Below are positions 21,717 to 36,700 of a stretch of DNA of 64,000 nucleotides, piece by piece (position 1 is the first letter of the stretch; every line of letters starts with the position of its first letter). The position numbers and the translations under genes are program-made. The stretch covers positions 62,001 to 126,000 of the forward strand of contig JAPYMA010003019.1 of NCBI GenBank assembly GCA_035041965.1, read 5' to 3'. The stretch comes from Anisakis pegreffii (Eukaryota; Nematoda; Chromadorea; Rhabditida; Anisakidae). Under the pieces are notes generated by a model. That model searched no databases. It was not told the DNA's origin and saw nothing but the letters and a program-made list of their open reading frames with translations.

Positions 21717-24700
21717 CTGCCTCGTAACAATTTACTGAAATGCAAACACGTTTGGCCGCGGCCATCGAAACATCGAAAATGAAGACAGAAAATTCTCAAA
21801 AATTGACATTGTCGTTCAAGAGAGTATATTGTAAACCACTGATGCGTTTCTTAGAGAATGATTAAATTGTAGCTTTTAGCAACTTTGAATGAATCTAAGT
21901 TACTCATTCAGTTGGCTGATTTATTCCGATTTTGAAACATGAAAGACAACAGCTCTATCATAACCGTTCGGTGGAGACAGTCTTGTCATTTGAAAACTCG
22001 AATTCTTCTCTACGCTTACTGAAATTTTCACGATGATTCTGAGAAAACGGTGAAGCAAAAAGATAACTGAGAAATTAGTTGATCTTCCAAACGCACAAAC
22101 GCATCTGCTTGGTCAGAGCTTACACGGTTCGACAACTGCGTCTGCACCAGATTAACTACTCACGATCAGTTGTGTTTTAGAGGTTTGATTTGTGGCAAAT
22201 GATCATGAATTATTGCTCGGAGAAAGCAGCAACAAATGATTATCACGGGAGCGATACGTGCGATCAATGAAGACAGGAAGGATACTGTACTGGGTAATGA
22301 ACAATTCACAATGATGTCATCCAATAGATTATCTGGACCAGTGGTTCTCGTAACGAGGTGAATTACCCTGGGGGTAATTTTGGGATGTCAGAAGGTAATC
22401 GAAAGGCTCAGCAAACTAATATTTCGTTCAGTTGTTGTGATGGAACGCAATTTTGATAGTGTTTTTTCACTTGGATATTTCAACGCAGTTCGCTCATGGC
22501 AACACACTTCTTTATCCTATTTTCTGAGTATCTTTAGCCCGTCTAGGTCTGACAAAAGTCCCAAGTTGAATGTTTGAATGTTTCCCAAGTTATTCAATAT
22601 GCTGGCTGACATTGTCTCTCATGAGCAGTAGAAATTGATTGAATCCTTTAGTGCAACCGAAAAGAACGTCGGTATGCTGCCAGGAAGAGCATGCATTTTT
22701 TAATTTATCCATTATTATTATTCCATTGCACTGAAAAGTTTTGGTAACTTGTTTTAATCACCGACGTAATTGCTTAATTGTATCTTAGCTCTCTGGTTTG
22801 TGAAAAATGATTATTACGCTATGGTGGATGCGTTATGGGATTTTATATTGAAAATTATTGTTTTTATATTTATGAAATAGATCCTTAGGCATGTTGCTGT
22901 CACCGTCTTCCGAGATTGCATTCGTCGAAATCATAAGTTCTCCTAGTGGGGAGAGGGATAATGACGTCCTACCAGACCATCGAAAGGGATAACAGAGCTC
23001 CTAAGCGCTAGAACCACTGATGTAGGAACTAAAAGACACATTTGTATCACAATCTCAAGAAGAACTGTCGAAAGGTGATTCAAAGAATTACACAAGATTG
23101 AGAATCAGTCTCGGAAAAAATTTTGATCAACCAACGGACTGTCCTCGAATGGATCGGATTAATCGGCAAAAGTAATTCAAAAATAAGTCACACTGAATAG
23201 GACGCAAACCAATGAAAGAAATGAAACAATTTGCTGAGCTATAGACCAGAAGAACGTCACCACGCTATTGCCTAGGCTCAGATAAAAGAAGAGAATCTCA
23301 TTTTGCGACATGCATGTGCTTTTATTTCAACGCTCAAAAATCGATGAACAGGCTGGCTCAACGTTTTCTCAAACAACTGAGAAGTAAGCAAGCTACAGTA
23401 AATGCATGAAACGAATGTCACTGAACAATGAAGAAAAAATATCTTCCACAACGTTTATCGGCGCTGCTTGAAAATGCGAAGAAATTAGAGCTATTATTCT
23501 TATGCACATATTCTCATCAGCGCGAAATAAAGTCTTGATGGAAATAGCAATTACCACAAAGATGTTAGCAGATGTAGGATATTGATTCTGTCTGGACATT
23601 TCATCTTTTTTTTGAGTAACAGTCGAACGTAGGTGGGCCTCTATAATGCATTGCGTTTTTTTTTTCGAATCGTTACTTTCATTCCAATAAGATGTGCAGC
23701 ATTTGACTCACAATCAGTTCTGCATCTGCGTTCTAAATGGGAATAGGACAGAGAGGAACAACAATATACTGCATTGAATTTTCATCTGGAGATTCTCAGT
23801 CAAGGCGTAGGCAATCAAATATACAATGTTCATTAATCGATTGTCAGAGGATGCCGTGGAGCTTGTTTTCATAACGAAAACATTAACATATCACGAAATA
23901 AATACTCAACTGGAGCATGCTCAACAGGTGTACTACATTTATGTCCACAAGCATCAGGAAATTGTGAACTACTGTAAAAAAGCATTTCTTCTTCCCAACA
24001 TGGAAAAAGTGTATTGTGAAGGCACAGAAACTTGGAACGGTTGGAGGAATGGATTCGCTCACATCATTCACAGTAATTAGCCTAGCAATTTAAATGATCA
24101 GTAAACAGAATCGAAATAATATCCACATGAAATACTAACAGAGTTCAACAATACAAGCCAGGAATTCTCGAAAATATTAACCACAAGCTTAGATATTGAT
24201 CAATGAGTACAAAAAATTGTGGTATTGCAGAAAGGATAAATGCAGAGAAACGGAATGGTTGCACTGAACATTCGAGGGCTGCTATAATATCGAATTTGCG
24301 AGGAATAAAACCGATGAAAAGAGCTGGCTGATGCGCTCTCAAAAACTCCGAAAATACACACAAAAAAAGGTAACTGTGAATGACCTTCAGCAAAAAGAAA
24401 ACAAATGAATAGTGAAATTGATTTCCTCCTACTTTCCTATAACAGCGAACGTCAAAGATGGGTGATTATACGAATAGTCGTATGGATTTTATCGCTATAT
24501 GAATCACCAAAGTGTACTGGCTGCTACTGCGAAAGAATATAAGACATGAAATGACTGCGATGAAGACACCGTGATTAAATAGCAGCAAGCGCCGTTGAAA
24601 AACGTTTCAAGAATGCATCTTTTCAAGCAAATAATATGAAATGTTGAGACTGAATTGCACTTAATCATTAGAGACTGGATCCATTGTTTTAAATAAATTC

Positions 24701-27700
24701 AGTACTTCAACACACAGATATGTGGTTGAGAAGATTTGAGTGACACGAAAAAGACCCCTCAAGTTCAGCAGTATTTGTGGATACAGTTAAAAAGTGCACT
24801 TAACGTTCAATGCCCTGGTTCCTCTTCACCACTTTCAACGTTTCACTGCTCTGGTTCCTATTCATCTCCTTCAATTGCAGACCTCAAAACATGCCATCGG
24901 TTTGTCACATGCCGCTATGAATCTGCGAGTATCACAAAAAATGTTGAGATGATTTATATCATATTAGACGTACGCATTTATATCACATTAGATTGTTCCA
25001 CTCATCGAATCAGATCATTTACACTTATTCGTTCATAATTCATATTTGAGCAAACCATTTGTTTACTTATCCTTTACGCAGCTCTTTTCTTTTTTAAGCA
25101 TTCGATGGAGCGAAAAGTGCTGAACTGTTCCTTTTCACGGTCGTGAAAACAGCATGAACAATATTGGTAAGTGCTACTGCGTATGAGCAATGACGATTCA
25201 TTATCACTGTCATTAATGCATCGGTGATCAAATGAAGAAAAGAAATCATTCAAGCATTGATCACTCGCACCAGCAGCTCACAGCTTCGTTTTGTTTAAGT
25301 GCCTGCATGTCGAAAGGGAATAAATATTGGATCTCTGTTTGTGTGTCCGATCGATTTCGATGACGGTAAACCCTCAATACGGTAAAACACGACTAGGTAG
25401 CACAGTAAATGATGAACACAAATTCATCCTGACATTCACCCTAAATAACTTAGTGAAAATCTGACAATCCTGCTGTTTCCATTGAAAAACAGCAATCCAA
25501 TGATTGGGTTCTCTATGTTTCAAAAGATGAATTATTACAGCGACCGACAGCAACCATTAATTTCGAAATCTTTGATTACTTAATTATGTGACGTTTTTCC
25601 GCTCGATAAAGGTGCAAAATACAAAGTGGAAGAAGGTAGCTGAAGCAGTTATTGTTTACCGAATTGAACATATTTTCCAATCGCTCTCATCTGCTCTTCT
25701 TCATCAAGCTTTTTTTAGTTTCACATCTGGAAAAAGGATTTCAATCAATTTCCAGTGACTCATCAGTTCGATTTTACATCGACTTCAACAATCAGTGTGA
25801 ACTGTTAACATCAAAAATGGATTTCAAAGTTGGATTCCTAAAATTCTGGATCAAATGAAGGAATACAGACGCTAAAAGATCGCTTCATTTTCATATAGCA
25901 ATAAAACAAAAGTAATACCGTTCAACTTGGGATATATCCCAATCGACGCAACCAGAGGTCAGTTTGCAGGGGGTGCGAAATTTAGAATACTCTGTTCGCG
26001 AATAAATCCTACGAAAGTGGCACGATACTTCAAACGGAAAATTTTCAAAAGCTTATCCTCATACAACATTTACTTCATAAAATCTCTTCTAATTTAGTGG
26101 GATCGTTCAATTTTTTTAGCTTAAAGTTGGTCAAATTACAGTTGATCGAAAATCCATTAATTAGTCTTGCGCAGGTATGGGAAGCATTGATCTCTGCAAA
26201 TCAGCACTTCAGGAGCACCTTTAAATTCAGACAGCTATAGTCTTCTGAGAGACGCGCAAAAAACAGCTTCATGTGTAAACTTATGCGGAATATCAATCAC
26301 TGCGGAATATCAATCAACGACCGAACCTTTCGACACAAAAGTGCATAGGCTGAATCAAATTCATTATGTCAATCATGCTAAATTTGTTCCTAACATATCA
26401 AATTCATATGTTGTACTTGATATGTTAGACATATTTACATAATTAATGGAGTGCTGTTAATACGCACAAGCAGCAGTATCACTGAGTTACGAACAAAAGG
26501 GAAGGAGAAACATTAAGAAAAACGTAAAAGAATAAAGTAAATCAAAACGGCAAATTCAAATGACACAGCAGCAGTTATTTACTATATAATGTAAAGGAAC
26601 GTATGATAAGTTCAGTAATGCGGTAAATCTAACCTTTTAATGGGATAGAGAAAGAGATTTTCGGATAAGTCATCATCAACAAAGTATAGCGATTGTAAAC
26701 AACAACAAATAACAATAGAAAATCGCTCGGCAAAATGATTTCTTACCAAGTTGCTCGCACAGCTGCGAACAACTGTTCACGTTCTTATTAATCAAGCTGC
26801 TTACTCATCTCCTCATTATTCCCTTCCCTTTCCAGTCACTCACTCATATTTAAATGCTCCTTCAAAATACAACACACTGAATGGTTAATAGGATAACATT
26901 GCAAGCTACTAACACCCATTATATCAGCGTCACGAATATAACACTCACCCCTTATATGTTCTTCTCATATCATCCCTAAATGCATCGCAAACAAACTCAC
27001 TCGTATTACCCTCGAGCATATGCTATATGTACACATTCATCGATTATTCTAGCTCGTGTTATGTGCTTACGCATGGCACAATATATGCGTCAACAAACTC
27101 ATCAGTGTAATATGAAAATAAACAAAAACAATATTAACATATGCTCGAGGCAGATAATGATGGCAAATCGTTCGCCAAATTTTCATACAATTCCTCTAAA
27201 ACTCATATTTCATGAAAGAAATAGTCTTTGTAACATGCGATAACTGCGAAAGATATTTCTTTATGATCAGATCATTGCGAGTTTTTCTAACCACTTCCCT
27301 AATTGACCAACATTTTAGGTTTCGTGAATTCAAACCTCATGGAAGCCTTTCTGGTATTCTTCTGGTTTACTGACGCAGTGCTCAAAGTGAGCACAATTTC
27401 TTCCAAGTCCATATGAGAAGGCTCTCATATCACTTTTCTCTCTGCTTCCATAACGAACTTCGTTTGTATCGCTCATCCTAGCCTTTCCTTAGAACCACTG
27501 AGATCATGGCATTCGTCTGGAATGATTCAGGAGTGCAATTGAAACTAGTAAGTGGGGCGTTCATGCACAAATCAATTATCCGTTTAGTTGTTGGATAATG
27601 ATAGGAATCCACTATGTTTAGTTGCTGGAATTTGATAATGATAGGTGATATGAACTTCGATTCAACTGGCTCTAATAGCATTCAATAAATTTGCGTTTCC

Positions 27701-30700
27701 GTTGAAGTAAGCTTGAATGTCACCCGCAAGTTTCATAGTCAATAGGTGAAATTCACATTTCTCCGTGATTCTTCACATGTTCTACACGCATTTGGTGAGA
27801 TAGTTGTATCATATCACTGTTGGTGTCGAAACAAAAAAAAAACGCAACAATTCTGCAATTGAAACCGAGTGGTGTACCAATATCATCAATTTTGTGAGCC
27901 TGAGCCAGTCTATGATCCGGCTTGTATCTATTATCAAATTCTGGAATTGTTATTTTTCCACGGAAACCTGCTATTGAATATCATATGACAAAAATAATTT
28001 TTTCCACTGGAAACGGAATTGTTCGCATACTCACGCAATCAAAAAAGCGATCAAATAGATGTTTTGATCGCCATAAAACAATCATAAAATTCTCGTCTCG
28101 CGCTGTGAAAACATCTGTTGAATAGGGCTTACAATAAATGAACAAAAGGCGCAAAAACAATCGGATGTAAACAAAAACGACGAATGTTTTTCGTTGAACG
28201 ATAAATGTGAAGTTTGAACTTTGATGAATGCGAATATAAATAATGTACACATTTCTGAATAACAGACACATTTTCCAATTCCATTCTAATAACCTGACAT
28301 AAACAGTTCACAAATATCCACGCATTTCAATCACAGCATACTTTAACAAATCCTTTATTTGAACGTTAACGATCAGATATGTTCTCCTCAGGTGAAAGAA
28401 TTACAAAATGAAGTTGACGGATACTATAACACATTTTTAAACTACTCCTTCAATCTCGGCAATCACGTTCTGGCAATTTCCAGTTATTTCGCAATTCTTA
28501 TGATCAATAAACATTTTTTAAAACATGTGATTGTGACTTCAGTAAACACATTTCAACAACTACTAACGAGAAGCATGCTTGCTGTACAACACAATCGATT
28601 TCTACACAAAGTCTCATGCAAATAGACTGCATTCATTACTGATATTATGCATTCGGTAGGATAAAGTGTTGAATAACTGATTGAACTATTTAGCGTATCT
28701 CCTTATTGTTTTGCACTCCTCGGATTACGAACGGTGGGTTGAGTTTGCAGTTTTTCATCAGTTGCATACTGGTGTAATGTCAATTAGCACAATGCACAAC
28801 ACCTTATAACCACTATGTAATGAAATTCTCGGCTTATAACTAGTCAGTGAATAGATGACATTTCATGCATCAGTGATGCTTCACCAAGCTATTCATTCGC
28901 AAACCAATTTAGTCCAATACAAATCCATCATGCGCGTCGTGTATGTTTTCAACATTGATTCAATAGCATAACAGCTGACTTGAGAATGCGCGTTTGTTTC
29001 GATAGCATTGCTCATTGCTTGCATTGAGCAATAGCGCAAGTAAATAGTTTCTCTACTGCTGCTCTGGTGACATCTCTGATGCAACAGAACCTATTGCTCA
29101 TTGTCTGCATTGAGTTGGTATTAAGTCAGTATTAGGAAGACCGCATGGCGATGATCAGGCGACACGTATGAGACGAATATGATGAAATGAAGAAGATGAA
29201 GATATGTGGAATGCGACGATTGAAAAATTGAGATTTTCAGATAAACCGAGATGAAGATATCGGCGGATGTAAAAAAAAGTAAACACTGAAACGAAGGAAA
29301 TAGCATCACATTATATGCAAGTAATTGCAATTGTGTTTTTTAGGCATGGAGGAAATATTCTGATCGATATCTAAGATCGATTGCGGTGAAACGGATCTCA
29401 ACAGGAATCAGAAAAAACGGCAGCAACGTGAAATCGGATGGAACAGCATCCAAACTGGGTGATGCACAATACGTTTTTTTAAATGATTAGACTAAATATT
29501 CGACATTGATTGAAATAGTCCATAAAAGTTTTCAAAAGTTAGCAGATTCGTTCAGAAGAAGGAACAGAATTGAAAGGATGTGAGTGGATGAAATGTAATT
29601 GAAGAATAACTTTTTGCGAAATGTATCAACCTGAATATATTTACGGTTCAGCACTTGGACATTATTGCTTACTAATGGAAACCATGAACAATTTCCTAAA
29701 ATGCATCGGAAGCACGTATGAACGACCTCACCAAAGATATACGAGGATCACGCATTAGGTAGGGGTGAAACCAAATTTTATAGTATCAGCAGAATGATCG
29801 ATATGAGTCTGTTAAATAAACAGCTGAAGAGAGATGAGGGTTTCAGAAAAACGGGCAAAAAACAATGCTGATAACATGTGGAGTTTGAAGCACAGATGAG
29901 ATTAAAAACGATAATGATGATTTGATTACACTGACAAGGATATTGATGAGTTCACAGAGGTGTGAGCAGTTATGACAGTTCACGGTGATCACTATGAAAA
30001 TTTCATTTCATGATCGTCAATGATGACTGCCACTGCATGCAATACGGCAGGAAAGATATGTGTTGTATTGCGTTCGTTATTATGCGTTTGTCGCGTGTCT
30101 GTTTGTATTCGTTCGAATACGTTATTTGAATACATGGAATGTGTTCGTTGTTTGTGATGCAAACGAGAAGGAATGACAATAAATAATGACTGGGTTGTCA
30201 TCAATAAGAACCGGATATTGAACGATGAAGTCGACTAGCGAAAGCATCATCACATCAGAATCATATTTCATTCGTTTTCATTTCACTTCACATTTTAGCC
30301 CTGAAAACACACCACAACAGCACAGTTGGTGTGGCAAACCACTGCACTGCTCTACAGATCTTAACGATTTTGTCTACGTAAACAATGAAGCCGCAAAAAA
30401 CATGATTGAATAAATGTATGCATGTCTAAAAGATGAATGCAGATCGTCGGTAATGAAATCAATAGTATTGAAGAAATAGGAACTAATGCAAGTTTCATCT
30501 GAGATCGGGTGGAGATTTTCTAATGGAGTTTTTAGGAAACTCCATTTCCTTCCGATGTCTCGTTGAATGGTAATGATTTTCTAAGAATAATCCAGTCTTT
30601 TTCTTTTCCTCGAAAGAAAGACATTTAAAATTTTCGCTTGACGAGCAGTTGATAATATTCATTGAAGTGGCACTACTTGAAAGGTCGTTCGAATGAACTG

Positions 30701-33700
30701 GGAAACAATTGGCCGAAGTGAATGTCTTCTTAGACTGACTATCGAGAATAAGAAAAACTGCATGAAATATGAGTTCATCTCTTGCTTACGTGCATTTGGA
30801 AAAGAGTTTCAAGTTCTTGATGGTTATGGCAGAAATTAATCATGGTGATTGAAGTTTGTGGAGATCGTCATAAATTGATTGGGAAATGTTTATGGGGATG
30901 TAATCGTTTACAAACTGTTACTAGCAACTATTGGGTCATTAACGATTGAGACAGACTACACAGATTGCGTTTTTTTCACGGGTTCATCATCTTATTCTTT
31001 AATACTCCGTTTCGTCCACTTTCAAGCCTTTACTTTCATGATTGTTCAGCTCCTGAGTTTCCATCAGATCGAAATTTTGTAATGAGGTTATTGAGTGAAT
31101 TTGCTCCTCATCGTTCCATTTTCTTGGATCGGAGCGTAAAGTGTCCACGTAACAATGTGATACCAATCAGTAGTCGGCCATCTTTATGTATTCAAAGATT
31201 TACGATGGGCTTACGAGTATCTTTTGAAGCATACTGACCGAGCACAGCATGCGATTTAATTATGATCATATTGTTTCAAAAAGAATCATTCATCCAAAAG
31301 AAAACCCCAATCGCCATTCACATAAAACCCTAATCGCCATTCATTCCACATTATGAATGGGCTTGGTTTTGAGAGATCGCTTCAAGCGGTTATCAACTGA
31401 TGATCTTAAGATGAAGATGTCAAGAAACAGATACAGACGACGCCTTATTGGCAACAAGCGAAACTGATTCCAATTGATTGTGAGTGAAAGCAAGCCATCA
31501 CAAGAACGCGATGTAAACCTGACACCCGCTCTGCATCAAAAAGTGTTGAGCATGATCGAATGGAAATGTCCATTGAGCTGAAACAATCAAATTGATTATA
31601 CTATTATCAAGATCAATGCTATTATTGTGCGAAGGTGATGAAACGAGAAGAAAATGAATAGCGGGCGAATCGCATCGTATTTCAAAACAACAACGAATTT
31701 CTCTCAACACCTCCATGCGAACACAGAACTTATTTCACTGCTGACATCAGTCTCCCCTCAATCTAATTTTTCCTCCAAATATTACGCCACCAGATCTTAG
31801 CTTTTCTTATCAAGAAATCTGGAGGCTACTCTTGTGGTCCTCATCATTCGCAATCTTCCATCAGTAATTTTCCTATTAAATCAAAGATTTCGATTTCCAA
31901 AAACTTTTGATCTCTATTTCAATCAGATTCCGATAGCTCATCGCGTGCGTAATATAAAATCTAGGGTAACATAAAATCTTTCCGAATCCATGCATTCTCC
32001 AATCATATGAAAAAGTCACATGCATCACTCACGGTTTGGATAAATAGGGTTTCGATGGCCTTATGCCTAGCCTAATTCAAGTCCGCTTCAAGCAATCCAA
32101 CGAAAGAGCCTCACAACGCAAAACAGTGAGCGAGGAATGAAGAATGAAGGAAGCAAGTTGGTGTAACTGTGTTCATATCACTCCCTACATGCTCACATCC
32201 TTCACTACAGCAGTGACAATAGCTAACGGCAATAACAACAGCCTGAATCCATCATTCACGGCAGCACTGACAATAACACCAGCAATAACAACAACAGCAT
32301 TCGGAAGAAATCAGCTGAGTTGTCGTCAATATGCTATTATTCAACTACTGCTTGTACTTTGCATGTTCCATATACACATTCAATTATTTTGTTTTACGAC
32401 GAGCTGCGCTCATTCTCTTAACTGCCGGTTGTTGTTTACATTTTATTTTAGCGTAATATTTAGCGTATTATAACTTATAATCGATCTAATTTATTGTAAA
32501 TATCAGATGTTTCGTTCCATGTTATTTGCTGACTTTATTATTCGCGATCTTCTCAATGTGTGATTGTTTGACGGCGATACACAACCGCCGTCAGCATACG
32601 AAGCACTCGCTTTCGCTTTTTTCGTTTCTCATGTGTGATATTACTGACAGAATGTTTACTGCAAGGGACCTTACGCAATTCATTATCCATTTCATACAAT
32701 CAGTTATTTTGCCATACAAATTGTCTTCCGGTTGAGTTCTATCCTGTTTCTAAACGGAAAGCAATCTCCCTACCACAAGAGTGAACCTGAAAATCAAAGA
32801 AACTTTGGCTGTCGTTAACATCACGATCCCTTATTTCCATCACGAGATGAATTTCGCCTTCCGTCTTGGAAAACTGACAGTAATTGAGGTTGTCGCAAGA
32901 ATATGAGATTTGGCTTACCTTCGAAGATAGAATGACCGCGCTGGTTTGTTGTATTCATCGGCAACAAAATGATAACGGCGCATAAAGCAATCTTTTTCGG
33001 AAAAGTGACAATGCGAACGAGAACGATTGCTTCAAGTACAGTTATTCAGCAGAATCAATCCATAAATTCAGGATTGGTCGGCCGGCAGTTTGCAATATCA
33101 CCTATACACGAATTTATTGCACCAATAGTCAATCTCTTTCCTGATTAAACTTATCAGTGACGATATTCGTTGGTACGCGATAGTGAACTGCTGCTAAATT
33201 GGCCGCAGAAAACTGAAACGAAGCAAACTCCAGTTCACCGTTCACGAAATTCTACATGACGCGTAAGCAAAAGAGAGCCGAATACGAGAAAGCAAGCAAA
33301 TTGGTGGATATATCACATCACCATCGAGGAAATACTCTCAAATTGATGACATAAATGGAACGCTGTCAGGGTAATTCTATCGATCTTGAAGAACATGTCT
33401 CGCTGTTGCACACATTCGACTTGCTCCTAAATCGAACCGAATTAAGCTTTGCGGTGAGAGCTCAAACAACGAGGAAATTCGCTGATTTTTGATAAGTTTC
33501 ACTTCGACATAGTCAAGACAAAAAAGTAATGGAGGGTTGATTGCAACGACGGTTGACGGATCAGCCGATGTCTCATGCAAGTCGCTATTGTTTTTCCAAC
33601 AGCGATCGATTTTGACGATCTTTGGCTATATACGACGGTGCTGTTATTGACTCTCATCGTACACTTATCAACATAGAATCTGCATTATCCGCTGACTGCA

Positions 33701-36700
33701 CTGCGCTGCGGAATCGTTGCAACGGTGCGCAGAACCGATATTAAGGATTTTTCAAGCGTCGAATTACTTTTTCTATTTCGATGGAATTTGTGAGGCAATA
33801 ACAGTAAGCGAATTTTTCCACGAATCACCTTTTGGATGGAGTGCGATATCTTATTTCTGACCTATGATCTGTTGCATTGTTTCACCTGCAAAATTCATTT
33901 TATCAGCCTCTTATTGGCCAATTTTTGTGAAAAACTATCAGATTGTTATGGTTCGTTGAAAATAAAAACACATTATGTGCCTTAAGTAAATTTGCATAGA
34001 AACAATGCCACAAAGACCGATTGCATATCATCAGTCATAATATCCATTCGGTTGACATGTTCACTTTCAGTACAATTCTAGATGTGGTAAGTGATTTGAA
34101 AATCTGGTAAAAAAATAAAGTGTGCAGTTATTCAATGCAAGAGAATTTGCTGCCGCAGTTTGAGTCGTCTAGTAGCAGGTTACTGCCTTCTCGGTTTATG
34201 TTCACAAACTAAATTGGATACACCTGAAAAACAACTGAAACAACTGTTAATCATTTTCATTTACAATCCCACAAAATATGCTCAGCTGAATATTGGGAAC
34301 AGCACTGCTATTCCTTATCTTTTCAGAATATGGTGGTTTCAAAAGCTGATAAGGAAGATTGTAGGTAATGATAAGGAGCATCATCAAAAATTTCCTACAA
34401 CGAATGAACAACAGCAATACTGATGCGAATGGCAGACAAAAAGTTGATTAGAAATTGAGGTTAGTCCAAAAATGTTACTGAAAGTGGCCCTGATGTTTTG
34501 ACGTCGCTTCCAAAATTTTGAAAAATTCAGGTGATAGGTTTCTGTTGTTCAGCAACAGTGGACGCCAACAAATTGATCCGATAACGGAACAGTCCAACGT
34601 GTTGAATTTTCAGCAGTCTAAATCTAGCTGCAACGGAAAAAAACACCCGAAAACCGATCAGAAACAATCTTCACTCATCTGTAAAGTCGATCAGTAAGGT
34701 GGAGTTTATATCGAAATTTGTTCATAGTTTTCTCGATGGTGTTCGAACAACTATTACTTCAATCCCACAGCAAACTATTCTCAGAGTTTCTCTTTCTTCA
34801 CTTTCCAGTCACGAAAAGCTTCTCAATATAAGCCTTCAACAATATATTATAATCACAAAACTGATCCTAAAACGACTTTTTCACAACCAAATTGGCATCG
34901 AGTGCGAAGGATATGTCTTGCCGAAAAAAAAATATTTCAGCTCCATTAATATTATTCATATGCTCGATTGCCTCTAGTTCACAATAAGAACTCAGTTATT
35001 GTCTCCATTTCCACTGGAACTAAATTCGAAGGAAAAACATTAAACAAGAGCAGTTCGCTATTGCTACCAGTCGAATGCTAATGTTTTTTTTGGCGGAGAT
35101 ACTTCTTGTAAAATGAGGCACTCAGTCGTTTAAGAGCAATAATTATCGATGGGTTTGGTCAAATCTTAAACGTTATTTCCACATTATCTCTTCACTTTTC
35201 AGTTACCTTCTATCTTACACTGCTCACAGGTCAACATAATATCTTATTCATCGAGAGGATTTTCAGTAATTCAAAGTATTTATTGAAAATATTTCACCAG
35301 TTTGAAATTTCTCTGCACCTCAAGACAAAATGTGGATCCAATATAAAACAGATTTGAGTCGCTCCATATATCACTTCAATAAAGCATTGTCAATATTGAT
35401 TTTCTTCAAGGCAACATTGTCAATATATATCATTCAATTCGTTCGGATAGAATTTCAATGAGCAAAATCTATAAGTTGATGTTTTCATTGTTCTTTAGAC
35501 CACAGCAGGAATTTGCAAGACTCTTCAAATGGAAAGCTATTGCACTGCAAGAAGTGGAACAAGAGAAAGCAATCCACGAAAACATATAAAACAAATTCCA
35601 AATGAAATGTAGCTATCAAAAGGTAATAAAAAGTGGAGATGAAATGGAAGTGGAAGCACATCTGCTTCGAGTCAAACTGAAAGGATGCACTGGCGATTTC
35701 TCACCAAGCAATGACTATTTATTTCAGCTCGAATTAACATTTTTATTGCTTGAGAAGAAGAAGATCTACCAAAAAAGATGTAATCCTGAAGAGGCATTGA
35801 AACAAGGCGTTCAATTTTCAATTTGCTCAATGCGTCTATGGAATCAGCTGAGCAGGATTTAAAAACTCAAAGGTAGCATCGTCGTCCACTGAGTGCAATG
35901 GTCATACAAAACTCGCATGTCTGTTAAAATGAGTGGAAAGTTTAAGCCCGCATCGTGTTCTTTACGACAATGGAAAGCAGTAGCTGAATGGATGGTAAAG
36001 TGATGAAAGTGATTGAAAACAAGGCCAGCCTACATCAGCAGAATCAATAGAACGAGAAGTAAGTGAACGCATGTTAGGGTTGAACGCTGTAAGATATTGG
36101 CGTGAGCCTCATCTGTCTGGGATGAACTCATCATCGAACACAGACCCCCTTGTGTGTTTTTGCTTTTCAGATAAGTGCCATTCTTCTTGAATCGATCATT
36201 CTTATCAAATGCATCAAAAAAAGTTTAGTTCGGAAAGTAAAAGACTTCGCTGAGAACCATGATGATATAGATGAACATCAGGGCTCAAAGAAGCTGTATA
36301 ACAAGTATGAGTTGAATTACTTGGACCATGACAAAGGTAGGAGAATTGTACATGTACGTTCAGGTGTACATAAAATGGAAATTCTCATCGAATGAATTTA
36401 CTTAGATGCCGGCCAAGGAAATTGTGTCCGTTGTACGGTTGCTATGGAGAGTTGAAGAGTATGCATAATATTCTTCATTCTTTCATCATGTGACCACGAA
36501 GCGATCTGCTTTCTCAAACTACTCTCATACGTTCTTATAGTCAGACAGTATTGAGTCGAAGTGAAGCATACGCCATGCAAATGGGTGAAAAACAGCCTGT
36601 GGTGTACGAAGAACCTTCTCGAACGAGCTGTGTTTTGCAGCCCAATGAAGCAACTGTTGACGGACATGAAAAACGAGAAACGCGATAATTCGTATTCTGC

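Noticed and set aside
30522..30546. Hairpin with 10-bp stem as a possible microRNA precursor
   Set aside because: The stem is too short for a miRNA precursor. Similar small hairpins occur by chance in this AT-rich sequence.
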